NCBI GenBank assembly: GCA_016081115.2
Contig: JABTTQ020002617.1
Location: 186,001 to 250,000 of the forward strand
Direction: 5' to 3'
Origin: Rehmannia glutinosa
Taxonomy: Eukaryota; Streptophyta; Magnoliopsida; Lamiales; Orobanchaceae
DNA length: 64,000 nucleotides
In this document: positions 35,134 to 47,089 of the stretch, piece by piece
How the letters are laid out: every line of letters begins with the position of its first letter
How positions within the stretch are numbered: position 1 is the first letter of the stretch
Notes under the pieces: model-generated
What the model was told of the DNA's origin: nothing
The model's database searches: none
What the model saw: only the letters and a program-made list of their open reading frames with translations
Made by a program: the position numbers and the translations under genes

Positions 35134-36890
35134 ACATATTATTAGAAAGGAAATTGTAAAATATGGAGTTTAAGTTGTAGCATATGTTTGTGTGATCATG
35201 ATGTTGGACGAGATAAAAGGAGATTGAACTGACTTAGGTTGACATAAGCGTTTCTGCCCAAATCTAGCAAGTCAGATAATTTGTTAAGAGTTTCAGTTTT
35301 CATTGCAATTGTTTATTAGTACGCTGACATCACTAAAATGTAAGTTCTTTTGACGAGGAGACTTATACGGAAAATAAAGTTACAAAAGAAAGGTGCCTCA
35401 ACATGCTAATGCTATAGACCTGTGAATGAACATTTAAGTTTATATAATTTCATGTAAGTCAACCATTAAATATGCTGTTGTTTTCAAATGTTTGACCTTT
35501 TCTTTTCCTAAGCTTCATCTATATTTTGTAATGTAGGACATGACCTGACAACAATACTGTCATGATTCAGTGAAAGCTAAAATCGAGGTTCCTTTTAGTA
35601 CCTATGTGGGAACTATCATATATTTCAATCCTGTCTTCCATTGTATCACTTTGTTATATTTTAAGCGTTTCATAATGATTATATTTTCAGAAAATTGAAA
35701 TGATTGCCTAAATAGCTACTTAGATCAACTTCATTTGTGTTGATATGGTCATGATATAGCGGCTATAAGCAAGTACTGCATCAGCCATAATAACTTCACA
35801 TCACTACTATGGTTTCTAAAAAAGTTGGAAATGTTAACATCTTTGTGCCACTTTCCTCAGTTTTTAAAAAATTATTTCTGTTAAGTGTATTTTTCGTAAC
35901 CAATTATTTCATTATGTAACATAACACATCTATACTTTGTAGACACGTGAACATATTTATATTGAGAACCTGATTTCATGCTTTTCTACTAGACCTGTGT
36001 GGGAAGGTGGTCAGTACGATGGTGATGAAAACAGTCGTTTCGATGCACTTCGACTTGCCATGGAGTTAGGAGCTGATCACATTGACATTGAGCTCAAGGT
36101 ACCATTTTATCCTGAATTTGAGAATATTCAAGATTGTCTGTGGTATAATTTAATTTGAAGAGAGTTTTGCGAATGTCACTCCAACTATGACAAGTAAATT
36201 GAAACGACAAAAATCAATCTGTTGCACTTCATTGAAAAACTTCAAATAGTAATAGTCTTGAAAGAACACTAAAGTTTCTTGCTTAAACTAACCCACTGCT
36301 ATTCATGAGTATAAGGATAGATTTGCTTTAGGTAAAAAGTATGAATTAACTAGTTATGTTGCATATTTGCATTTTTCTTTTTCCTTCAGAGAAACAACTA
36401 GAAATGCACATATTATTTGCAAGATCATCTCAGTTGATTTTGTCCCAAGTGTTGAGTTGATATTTTGGTCCTTGTCTTTCGTGTTCTATGTAAGTTTGAC
36501 TTAGTATCTTATACTGAATTAATTCTATGGAGGCTGCTCACTTAATTCAACAATTTCATGCGTGGAAATAAGCCTGAAAAGTGCAAAGTTATAGTTTCAT
36601 CACACAACTATGATAATACTCCTTCGGCCGAGGACCTGGGAAACCTTGTTGCCAGAATACAAGCATCTGGAGCTGACATTGTTAAATTTGCTACGACAGC
36701 AACAGATATTACGGATGTAGCGAGTTTTTCAAATAACAGTTCATTCTCAAGTAAGTATCCAAGCTGTATAACAAGTTTCTGGCCACATTTTTCTCCTGAA
36801 ATATCCCTTTGTTGATGCATTCTTCTCACTATTGAATGTAGGGTACATGCAACTTTTCAGGCAAAAGGGTTTTGCTCTGTCAAAGGAGTT

Positions 36891-37121
36891 AGGGATAGTT
36901 ACAAAAACCACCCCTGATTTTAACCTAACTACGAAAAAGTCTAGTTATCTTTTAAAATTACAAATGCTCCCTTGAGGTTTGTATCCGTGTCGCAAATTAC
37001 CCCCTCAATAAATGCAATTTGTAAAACAACAACGTATGTCGAGGGGGTATTTGTAATTTTAAAGATAATTGGTTATTCTGTAATTTGGCTAAACCTCAAG
37101 GGTGGTGTTTGTAATATCCCT
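36891..37121. mobile_element. Intronic MITE, family M1, copy 3 (DHQ-SDH intron 3)
   Basis: AGGGATAGTTACAAAAACCA on the left and TTTGTAATATCCCT on the right, with the family's internal CTAAACCTCA motif near 37090. No clear duplication. Confidence 0.78.
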
Positions 37122-37873
37122 TATTTTTATAACAACACAAGTTTGCTTATTGACGTGAAACATGTCAAGGAATCAAGGTTCAGTATTAAAGAGGGCCTCC
37201 AAAGTTTTCTAATTTGGCAAAAGATGTTTGTCTTCTTAACCATGTGTGAAGTTCAGTAGTAAAATGGTTTAGTTTCTTACCTGTCCCTCCCTCTGAGATA
37301 CTAACTCAAAGTAGATCGCATATTATCCTTTTCTATAGTCCTTTTCTATATTTTTTTCTGTAGTCCTTTTCAATTAGAAAGTTTTATGCTTGTAATTCCT
37401 TCATTGAATTATATTGAGTGTTTGGGCTACAATAAAGTGTTTAAGGTATTACAGCTTCTCAATCTTTGTCTTAAAGTATCATTATTCTTCAGATACCAAT
37501 CATTGCCATGGTTATGGGAGAAAGGGGACTCATATCGAGGATTCTCTGTCCTAAATTTGGTGGATACCTCACATTCGGCACCCTGGAACCAGGAAAGGTG
37601 TCTGCCCTGGACAGCCAACAATTGAGGAGTTGGTTAGCTTATACAACTTTAGATTGATGGACTCTGATACAAAGGTATTCGGGATCATCGGGAAGCCAGT
37701 CAGTCACAGCAAATCACCCAAACTATATAATAGAGCTTTCAAAGAAGATGGGGTTAATGGAGTCTTTGTACATTTGTTGGTGGATGACGTCCCGAAATTC
37801 TTTGAGACATATTCCTCCTCAGATTTTTCTGGTTTCAGGTGAAGTCTTCAACTCCTGTATGATCTGTGTTTTT

Positions 37874-38164
37874 ATTTATTAGGGACAGTTACAAAAAAAA
37901 CCCTGAGGTTCGGACTAATTACAAAAAAATTCAGAGGTTACTAAAAATTACAAAAAAACCTTGAGGTTCGATTCCCTTTCATAAGCAAAAAACATTTCAA
38001 ACCGCCCTGACATTTATAAAATATTACAGTTACCCCTTGAAATTCAAGACAATCAAACCTAAGGTTTTTCTTGTAATTTTGAAACATCTGTGGTTTTTTT
38101 TTTTTTTTTTTTTTTTTGTAATTAGCTCAAACTTTAGGGGGTTTTGTAATTATCCCTATTTATT
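37874..38164. mobile_element. Intronic MITE, family M1, copy 4, with 7-bp duplication (DHQ-SDH intron 4)
   Basis: The element runs 37881-38157 and starts AGGGACAGTTACAAAA; its right end is GTAATTATCCCT. The perfect 7-bp repeat ATTTATT lies at 37874-37880 and 38158-38164. It holds a long T-run (38094-38117). Confidence 0.82.
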
Positions 38165-38286
38165 ACTTAAAAACGAAAATTTCTTTCCTAATGGACATGT
38201 ATAACACAGATTCCATTCTTTTTATGCGCCTTGTACAGCTTTTGTGCCAAATTACCAGTAATTTTGCCTTACAATTTAATTTTTGT

Positions 38287-39508
38287 AGTTAATTACAAAA
38301 ATTACCCTTGAGGTTCAGTCTAAATACCCTTTGGTATTTGTTTCAATTTTACGAATTTGCACCCGCATTAAAGAGGGTGTATTTGTTAAGTAAATACGAA
38401 TCTCAACGGGGTGTGAAAGAATTGAAGGGGTCCAATTCTAATGACATGCAGTGCGATGTGAAATGTATTGGCAACACTCATGATGTCACAACGTAAGTCT
38501 TGTATCTTTAACACAAATGACAATAAACATGGAACGATGGATATTAAAAATGAACACAAAAAGTTTCAAAATTGTGTACAAGTATAAAGATACTTTGTAC
38601 GATGTCATTAGGACAAAAACTTGAAATATTGTTACAAAATACAAAATACAACAAGACTAAAAGTTACTCCCATTTAAGTCTTGCAATTTGCAAAGTAAGC
38701 AATACTCCATCACAAAATGAGAGAAATATCCAATATACTCCTTTTTACAACTCATATATAACTAAGCTCTCTGAAATACAAACTAAAAAAACTAAGATGA
38801 TGTGTGAAGTGTCACAACACTTTTGGCCACACTATCTTCCAGAAAACTTCTCATGAAAAGTGTTTCTCTGATTTTGACAAACTGATTGAATACTCTGAAA
38901 ATTCGTGAGTTGTGTGCAGGAATGATTTGCTTTAAATAGAGATGAATATAGCTTCTCCAAGAGGTAACTTCCTCAAGCAAAAACCACCTGCACAAAACAA
39001 GGAAATAGAAAACTTCCTGCAACTCCCCAAAACTGTCATTAGCCACTAATCCAGTTAATTTTAGTTATCCAGAAAATTAACTGACATTAAATATTCTGAA
39101 AATTGCAAAACAAAAATAAAGATATTGTTTGACTTAAAAAGTCAATATTAACAATCTCCCCTTTTTGCAAATTTCTGGACAAAAACTTGCACAAAAATTA
39201 CACAAATCTATTCAAGAAAGAGTTGAGCTCCTCCTTAAACCAATATTAGCAACATCCAAAAAGTTCAAATCACAAACAACAAAACAACCAATAAAAATAG
39301 AATGAATCATCTATTCTTTCTCATACAACTGCTCAAGTGTTGCCATCAATTCTTTCACATCACACTGCACTGTTTAAGAATTGGACCCCTTCAATTCTTT
39401 CAGATTGTTTGTAATACCTTAAGGGGCTATTGTAATTTTGAAAAATAATTTGATTTTTTTGTAATTAGGGTAAACCTTAGAGTTTGGTTTTGTAATTTAC
39501 ACTGATTT
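38287..39508. mobile_element. Intronic MITE, family M1, copy 5, split by another element
   Basis: The left half (38287-38413: TTAATTACAAAAATTACCCT ...) and right half (39403-39508: TTTGTAATACCTTAAGGGGC ... GTAATTTACAC) are the two parts of one family M1 element. The 989-bp insertion listed next separates them. Confidence 0.75.
38414..39402. mobile_element. TIR element of 989 bp nested in the M1 MITE, type uncertain
   Basis: The outer 26 bases are a perfect inverted repeat: the left end begins TGAAAGAATTGAAGGGGTCC and the right end is its complement. Diverged inverted homology (ATGCAGTGCGATGTGAAAT against ACAGTGCAGTGTGATGTGAAA) extends at least 60 bp further. Comparison with uninterrupted M1 copies suggests a target duplication of only about 3 bp (TGT), or none. 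Interior has no transposase. The superfamily is not assigned. Confidence 0.75.
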
Positions 39509-39865
39509 CTATTATTATACTATGGAGGTAAGCTTAATGAAAAATTAACTATTACAGCTGTACGATTCCTCATAAGGAAGTGGCACTCACCTGTTGTGAT
39601 GAAGTTGATCCTGTTGCAAAGGTAGTTGGTGGCATCTAACTAGCATATTTATGATGATAATTAATGTTGTAAAGTTCTCTAAATGTACATTATTGCCGCT
39701 AAAATTAATTCTTGCATATATTACCAGTCAATAGGGGCGGTAAATTGTGTCATCAGACGACCTAATGACGGAAAGCTGTTTGGTTGTAATACAGACTACA
39801 TTGGTGCCATTTCTGCAATTGAGATGGCCTACAAGGTTTCTTTTTTATAATTTACTGGATTCATT

Positions 39866-40110
39866 ATAGAAAATACCCATGACGTTCAGTCTATTTACAA
39901 AAAAACCTACTATCTTTCAAAATTACAATACCCTGTGATACTTGTTTTTATTTTCAAATTACACCCTCAGGAGGGGGTATTGATTAAGTAAATACAAGCC
40001 TCAAAGGGGTGTTTTTATACCTTACCATAAGAGGGTATTTGAATTTTGAAAAGTAACTGGATTTTTTGTTATTAGGCTATACCTCAGGGGTTGTTTTTGT
40101 AATTTAACCC
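39866..40110. mobile_element. Intronic MITE, family M1, copy 6 (DHQ-SDH intron 6)
   Basis: A diverged copy: CCATGACGTTCAGTCTATTT on the left and ATACCTCAGGGGTTGTTTTT with GTAATTTAACCC on the right, with the family's central AAAGGGGTGTTTTTATACC. Confidence 0.7.
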
Positions 40111-40716
40111 TTTTCTTTTTGTTGACCGCATCCCATTGTGAGAATTGAAGTTCTAGAACCAGACACCTCTTTTTTTCGCAGGTTCACAACATGGAGCAAG
40201 TGGAATCGGGTCACCTTTGGCTGGTAAACTGTTTATAGTCATTGGTGCGGGTGGTGCAGGTAGAGCACTTGCTTATGGTGCGAAAGAAAAGGGAGCTAGG
40301 GTTGTGATTGCTAACCGTACCTATGGTTAGTCTTTATTCTCTGTCCTCTTGTTTCTTTTTGTAGCCTGAGCAATTTTGTCATAATTCATAGAGGTTAAAT
40401 ATTAAAGGTATGTATAGTGTATATGTTTTCTTTCTTAATCTTTTCGTTGTTCTTACTTTTTAACCCTTCTCGTTTCTGAAAGATCGAGCTAGAGAACTTG
40501 CTGAGCTTGTTGGAGGGCAGGCTTTGTCTCTTGCTGAGCTGGATAGCTTCCATCCGGAGACCGGAATGATTCTTGCAAACACGACTTCTATTGGGATGCA
40601 ACCGAAGGTCGAAGAGACACCTGTTTCCAAGGTTAGTTATGTTCTTTCTTTTGCTTTTTAGTCGCATGTATTTGTCGTTTCATCCCAACAGCTTCAATTT
40701 TAGACCTTAGAATGAT

Positions 40717-40948
40717 GGGTTAATCACAAGAATTAACCCTGAGGTTTAGCCTAATTACTAAAAAGGTCCAGTTATCTTTTAAAATTATAAATACCTCTTT
40801 GAGGTTTGTGTTTATTTAATTTACAAATACTCCCCTTCAGTAGGTGTAATTTGTAAAATACAAACATATGTCAAGTGGGTATTTGTAATTTTGAAAGATT
40901 ATTGAGTTTCTTGTAATTAGACTAAATCCCAGGTTAGTAATTATCCCT
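40717..40948. mobile_element. Intronic MITE, family M1, copy 7 (DHQ-SDH intron 8)
   Basis: GGTTAATCACAAGAATTAAC with CCTGAGGTTTAGCCTAATTA on the left; right end AGTAATTATCCCT. Diverged but clearly the same family. Confidence 0.78.
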
Positions 40949-41785
40949 AAAAATTAATGCTTCTGCTATGAAAGTCAATCGTTTGAGCAGAATAGTATTC
41001 TTCTGACGTCGAAGTCAATAATTTGTGTGCATGTTATAATCTGTTTTAGATGAAATTATGGGAGTGTTTGCAAAAAAATTTACTTTTAGGAAAAGTCATT
41101 TATTGTAGCAGAACTAAAAGTAATTGAGAATCAAAAGTTGGTAATGTTTGCAAATAGAATCAGAGAGTGTTTGGTGAAAAAGTTGTAAAAGTGCTTATTT
41201 GTTTGTAAGTGTCAAACCAAAAGCAGAATCAGAAATCTAAAGCACTCATCTCCCTGCGTTTAGATTCGATTAGATGAAGCAGAATTAGAAGCAGAAGTTG
41301 ACATTACAAACACTAGAAAGTGATTTTTTTCAGCCAAAAGCTGATAAACGTTTTTAGTGATTGCAAACACTCCCTATATCGTAGATTCTTGCACACCTGG
41401 ATTTACACCTACGCACCATTTGGTTTAAATCACTGTTAAAGAGCCTTTGCTCTAATGTATTGGTGCTATACCGAATATAAGCCAATGATCTGGTTTGGCA
41501 GGAAGCTTTGAAATATTATGAGCTGGTTTTTGATGCCGTTTATACTCCCAAAATCACTAGACTACTGCGGGAAGCTGAAGAAGTGGGAGCCAAAATTGTA
41601 ACAGGAGTCGAAATGTTCATCGGACAGGCTTACGAACAATATGAAAGGTTTACTGGGTTGCCAGGTAACAACTTAAAAAAAGCTTCTATTGCTATCAACC
41701 AATGGTTTCATTAGCTTAATTATTTATCATCTGATTAATCACAGCTCCAAAGCAACTATTTAAGGAAATCATGAAAGATTATTGA

Positions 41786-42130
41786 CAACAAGGCTTCTTG
41801 GGCTTCCCATGATATTCTTCGGCAAGAAGATCATCCGTTTTTTTTTTTTTTTTTTTTTTTCGAGGCAAATGAATTCGACATTTTGCCTCCGAGAGACTTC
41901 TCGTCGGACGTGTGAGATTGTAGGTTAATTATCTGGTGAAACTTGATTTGGTTCTTATTTAGTAGGTTCTATGTGTTGTATCATTCTTTTGCTGTTTTTC
42001 CACACCAAGTGGATTGTAATTTGATATTAGTGACTCGTATTATAAGGGTCTATATAGTTTCTTTTAAATAAAAGGCAGATGATTGTTGACTGTTGGAAGA
42101 TGTTGAGGTTAGTATGTTACTTTGTAACAT
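41786..42130 (+). other. 3'UTR region of the DHQ-SDH locus
   Basis: Follows the stop at 41783-41785. It contains a 22-base T-run at about 41838-41860 and AATAAA at 42067-42072, the best polyadenylation signal. Confidence 0.55.
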
Positions 42131-42173
42131 CTTCATGTAGGCATTTAACAGTTCATAACTTTTTTTTCTTGAT

Positions 42174-42285
42174 TACAATGGAGGACAAGAGGGGAGGGAC
42201 ACACGCTTGTATGAGATCGAAATGGGGCCAATCACTATGACAACACAAGTTTTACTATTGGAGCACAAGATTGATCTCACCAGTT
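42174..42285. repeat. Possible short dispersed repeat, second copy
   Basis: Aligns loosely with 2067-2180 (both begin near TACRATRGAGGA and end GTTGATCTC or ATTGATCTC). Too diverged to classify; it may be a SINE or MITE end. Confidence 0.3.
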
Positions 42286-43204
42286 CATAACTTAATTTAA
42301 ATAGTTTTGAAATAACGCTATGGAATCTCTACCTTAATTTATTTATGAGATTTTTCCCAAAATTAAGTGCAAATGTTACAAAAAGAAAACTAAAAAAAGG
42401 ATGTTGCTAAAGCAAGGCCTAATCTTAATTGAGTGAGTCTCCTATGAGACCGTCTTATGAGTCTAATTTCGTGAGACGGAGCTCCAATACCCAAACTCAA
42501 ACATTGATTGGTAACTCCCTCTTTAGCTCCTCATTTCGCCACGCCCCACCATTGGACCTCTCCCCACTCTCCCGACTTCTCCGTCACTCACCCACGATCG
42601 GATATGGAAAAATTAGCCCAAACATATGAAGGCGAAAGCAATTACTCCGACAAACATATGAAGGGAAGACATGACTATGTGTGCTCGTGTGTGTGCGCGA
42701 GGAGAAGGAAAGGCTTGCTCTCACCAATAATTTGAAAATTATACAAGATTTATTGTAATTTATCATACCAATCGCAATGTTGGAAGAGCAAATGGGGCAA
42801 ATTACCCACTTGGGATAGGTGATTGAGTTTTTGACATGTAAGATAAAAACATAGTTTTCTACCCACTTTTGGTGTTCTTTTACCACAATACCCTTTGAGG
42901 CTTTAAATGCAAGCCTTTAATATGTATTTCTCTCTCTTGAAATTAAATACTCCCAATACATAACATACGTGAACCGTGAACACTCCCTTCTTTTTTGCTT
43001 CTTCATTTTTTTTTTCTCTTCTTCTTCTTCTTCACAAAATATCAAGAAGTTATTTTTGTGGGCTTTCATCAACAAAATCGCACCAAAAAATCGAATAACA
43101 AGGTAATGTTCTTCTCTCCTAATTAGTTAACCTTGTTTAAATCGTTCAAGACCAATATATTTGCAAAATATGTGAAGTGTTTTGTGAAAGGAAAAATTTT
43201 CGCA

Positions 43205-43512
43205 TTTATGAAACACAATGCACGATATCGTGTCATAGATTACGCGATATCGTGCCTACGTATATTAGACACGATATATCGTGCCGCTTTATCGACCACG
43301 ATATATATCGTCTATATAATATATTAGTGCGATATCGTGCCCCGTATATTGACACGATATCATATCGCCTAATATATAGGCACGATATATATCGTGTCAA
43401 ATAAAGGGCACGATATATCGTGTCTAAAAAAGCGGCACGATATATCGTGTCTAATAAAGGGCACGATATATATGTATGCAATAAAAAGCGGCACGATATA
43501 TCGCCCCAAAGA
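43205..43512. repeat. Palindrome array L: CACGAT(AT)nCGTG, about 11 units
   Basis: About 11 exact or near-exact palindromes (CACGATATCGTG, CACGATATATCGTG, CACGATATATATCGTG and decayed forms) occur in 308 bp, one every 25-30 bp, separated by short AT-rich spacers (often TCTAATAAAGGG or TCTAAAAAAGCGG). The array lies upstream of the mudrA start. ORFs through it on both strands are repeat artefacts. Confidence 0.92.
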
Positions 43513-43571
43513 AAAAAACAGCGCCTTTTATGTGTTCTTGCATTTATCAATATTTTTTTCTTTGTATATAG

Positions 43572-46550
43572 ATGAACTCTCGCTATCTTGTTGTTCGATT
43601 TGGTGGTCATTGGGAAGGTTTAGAATATAAAAGTGGTGAAGAAGAAGTTGTACATATTAAAGGGCAAAATGAATTATAGTGAAATATGGAGGAGGTTTAT
43701 GGTGTTGTTGATGTTGATAGGGCGTATACGATTGTATAATGCATTCTATTGTAGATATTTCGAAACAAACTTGGGAAGTTAAAGTTGAAAAACGATGATG
43801 ACATTGAAACTGCGTTTGGGAACACCGAGTTACCGTTATTTTTGTAACACCGAAAAGAAAAACGATGGGTGAGACTAGTTCGCATAATGTATTGGGAGGT
43901 CCGTCCGAGCATAATCGAGTTGAGAACGTTGAAGGTCAACAAGGTGTTGGTGGAAGTTTTATGCAACTAATGACTAGTCGAATGATTTGTCGTGATCATT
44001 GGGCCTAATTACAACTACATGCAACTTCTTGGTTTTCAACAATACGGTTTCGCGAATCAATCCATATAGTCATGCGGTAAGGCCAGTGGAGCACCGTTAT
44101 GCATATGAACAATGTTCCAATTATTGATCATCCGCGCCCACTAGCACCTACGATTAATGTTCCAAATATCAATTGTCCCGAGGACCCAAGTATAAGGCCA
44201 AGCAATGAAGATGGCTATTATCCCGATATGGGTTGTGATAATACGATGTTAATTGTGATAATCGATCTTTGATGTTGGTTGTGATAATAATGACATTAAT
44301 TATGGTGCAAACTACAAAGTCAAATGATTTTGGTGAGAACTACACCGATGGTGATGTTGGTGCGACGTTGAAGCTAATAATCAATTTGAAAATGACCAAA
44401 GAACGTCTTGAATTTGAGGAATTTTGTGAGTGGAGACGTAGACGAGAGAAGTATTTCAAAAACCAAAACCAAGATGCAGCAGGTACGAGGTGTTAACTTA
44501 CATCCGATATCCATAGAGACAATATGGACGAAACAATAGTGCCCACGGGGACGAAGTTGGGTGATTCTCGGTACACTCTCGCACCTTTCGGTTCCTCCCA
44601 GGAACCTCAAGCTAGGTTGGAAGCATCTGGTGGGACATTGCGCCAAGGAGCAACATACATGAGCAAAATGAATTGGATATCGCACTAGACATGTATCACC
44701 TTGAAAATCAAGTCGAGTATCGAGTTGAACGCTCGGATAAGACTCGTTTTCATGCAATATGCAAGTATGAACGATGCCCTTTTCGAATGCGTGCATATGG
44801 AAAGGATGGTATTTGGAGAGTAGGGAAGTTTGACAAGCACCATGGATGTGGGTTAAATTTGAATGACAATGCATCTAGCGGGTGCATTCTAAAGTAGTAG
44901 GTGCGTATTTTGCATCTAGATTACTAGTGGAACATTCTGCACGCTCGTACAAGAGATATGATAGCGGAGTTGGAATCGCGACATGGGCTTAAAATGAGTT
45001 ATAATGTTGCGTTGAGTGCAAAGCATCATGCCTTTGGGTTGATATATGGAGATAGCAACAAGTCATTCAATCTAATTCCGTGCATACTTACACATGTTGA
45101 ATTTAACGAATCCCGGATCGATAACTAGATGGAAGTCGGATAATTTTAATAGATTCAAGCACGTGTTTTTTTGCTTTGCATGCATCAATCATCGGATTCC
45201 GAACAATGCCCGACCAGTTATTGTGATTGATGGAACACACCTTAAAGGCAAATACCGGGAATATTGTTTGTGGCGAGAACAAAAATGGTAATGAACAGAT
45301 TTTCCCACTTCTTTGTTTGAATCGGGGATGTTGAAAACAACGATTCTTGGACATGGTTTTTGAGACAGTTGAGAGATGCTTATAATTGCTCTCGTGATCT
45401 CTCGATTGTTTCGATCAACACAAGAGTATCGATAATGCCATAAAAGCAAAAAGATACCCGTAAGCATCACATGGGCTTTGCACTTATCATTTGCAGAGTA
45501 ATTTGGCTCAATACGGTCAACATATAGTAGCAATGTTTAGGAATGCAAAGATATTCATACCGTGAAGATTATGATAAGTATTTTGAAAACATAAAAGTTG
45601 CTAGTGAGACGGGTGTGTTTAAGAAGTTAGAACGTGCGGGGAAGACAGGATGGTCTCGAGTTAAGTGTCATGTCCGGCGTTATGGGTTCATGACATCAAA
45701 CTCACGGAGAGCTTCAATAGTCGGTTATTATGGGCCGAAAGTTACCTGTTTGTTCAGGCTTGAGTGTGCTCGGACTATTATTGAAAAGTGGTTTTATGAA
45801 ACACGCTGCCGCTAATGATAAAGATCAAGAGCTAACACTTGAAGCAACCAAAAGATTAAATGATGCAGTTGAGATAGGTCGTAGAATGGATGTACAATGT
45901 CTTAGTAATGTGAAGTACAAGGTGAAAGATGGAACAAAGACTTATTTGGTTGACTTATCCCAAAGAACGTCGGTTGTCGAGAATTTGAATATGAATTGAT
46001 GCCTTGCGCCCATGCATCTGCAGCAATTAGGTATAAAGAAATTTAAAATTTGTATCAATATTTTCACATAATTCGTTCAATATTTTCAAATAATTGTTTG
46101 TTTATTTGTGCGGGAAGAAGGCGAACCTCAATATCTATTCATTTTTGCCCATTATTATAAAAATGAAAATCTTCAAAAAATGTGGGCGGGTGAAGTTTTA
46201 CCAGTTTCGATCCGAGTGAATGGGTTCTACCACAAGAGGTGCGAGACTTAGTATGCAACCCTCCAAATAACCCGAGACAAGCAGTCGCCCTAGACAAAGT
46301 AGAGTTCATTCCGCTATTGAATCATCAAGCAATCGTTCACGTAAGAGTCAAATTTGTTCAAGGTGTGGGGGTGCTTTGGCCACAATTGCGTCAAATGCAC
46401 TATGTCATTCCGCCGATGAGCACGAAAGTGCCTCGATGACACAAGGTCCTTCGAGACAAGTGCATAATAAGAAGAAATGTGGAATATGCCGAAAGCGGAG
46501 ATGATCATACCCGTAGAAAATGTCCGAGACGTCCGGATGATGAAAATTAG
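43572..46550 (+). pseudogene. mudrA-type transposase, frame broken
   Basis: DDE transposase of Mutator-like elements, expected to act at the element's own ends. A start ATG at 43572 follows an intron-acceptor-like TTTGTATATAG and gives MNSRYLVVRFGGHWEGLEYK, the usual N-terminus. Landmarks in order, across several frames: DDDIETAFGNTELPLF (near 43800); a FAR1-like zinc region with CKYERCPFRMRAYG and KHHGC (44760-44850); first catalytic Asp in VIVIDGTHLKGKYRE (45219-45265); NNDSWTWFLRQLRDAYNCS (near 45340-45390); a SWIM finger, CREFEYELMPCAHASAAIR in effect, around 45980-46030; and a C-terminal zinc knuckle beginning CGICRK (about 46480-46550). At least five frameshifts or stops, so inactive. 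An intron near 46035-46110 is likely. Confidence 0.85.
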
Positions 46551-46639
46551 GCAAAAGTTTATTTCAAATGTAACACTATTTTCTAGAAAACACACTAAGA
46601 GTCAAACTCGTAGTCTAAATGTGTTAATCATGTCGTAGT

Positions 46640-46955
46640 GCCCTTTAAATGCGATATATGGCACGATATTTCATGCCAACTATCTCGCCACGATATCGTG
46701 ACTTATATAGTTGGCATGATATCGTGCCCTATTATAGTTGGTACGCGTAATATCGTGTCTTATGTTTGACACGATATATCGATGCCACTATATTTGCCAC
46801 GATATCGTGCCAACTATATAAATCGCGATATATCGTGGCAAATATAGGGGCACGATATATCGTGCCCTATATAAGTCACGATATATTGTGCCAACTATAT
46901 AGGGCACGATATCGTACAACTATGATATAAGTGGCACGATATTATGCCTAATTGT
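46640..46955. repeat. Palindrome array M: CACGATATCGTG family, about 12 units, between convergent genes
   Basis: GCCACGATATCGTG, GGCACGATATATCGTGCC and variants (AACTATATAGGGCACGATAT spacers) repeat about 12 times in 315 bp, directly after the mudrA 3' end and before the 3' end of the minus-strand Ulp1-like gene. Confidence 0.92.
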
Positions 46956-47089
46956 AGTTTTGTTGTTCTGTTTTTTTTGTTGATTTCTTATCGCTAATGA
47001 ATCCGCATTTTAATTTAAAGAATTCTTGTTTTTAAACAAAATGAATATTTAATTAAATAACTCAAAATATTTAGAAAATATACAACAAT

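Larger units (their letters stand above)
34454..41785 (+). pseudogene. Dehydroquinate dehydratase/shikimate dehydrogenase (bifunctional), frame broken
   Basis: Shikimate-pathway fusion enzyme: dehydroquinate to dehydroshikimate to shikimate. Exons: 34454-34671, 35993-36098, about 36533-36750, 37493-37838, 39558-39621, 39728-39835, 40182-40325, 40483-40631, 41502-41664, 41745-41785 (TGA). Dehydratase motifs: EIRLD, SSHNY (catalytic His) and GADIVKFATTATD (Schiff-base Lys). Dehydrogenase motifs: SHSKSP substrate serines, CTIPHKE, NTDYIG, the NADP loop GAGGAGRALAYGA and NRT. Four defects break the frame: +1 beside the in-frame TAA at 36543-36545; a 2-nt loss near 36725; a 1-nt loss near 37605 (SAPGQPT-type codons become SALDSQ); a 1-nt loss near 39823, where exon 6 ends in the wrong phase for exon 7. 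Everything else is intact, so decay is recent or the assembly is locally wrong. Starting at MESGVG there is no transit peptide, as in cytosolic isoforms. Clade (shikimate, gallate or quinate type) cannot be set here. Confidence 0.85.

Noticed and set aside
36533..36560. A shifted splice acceptor that would rescue the first DHQ-SDH frame defect
   Set aside because: The frame before ATG 36558 meets TAA at 36543-36545 with no AG between. Using the AG in AATAAG near 36568 would delete about a dozen conserved-region codons and does not solve the other three defects.
43233..43610. Open frames of 75-125 codons on both strands through palindrome array L (repeated YISC/DTIYRA/HDISCL residues)
   Set aside because: The frames exist because the repeat unit lacks stops; the residue pattern is a translation of the palindrome, not a protein.
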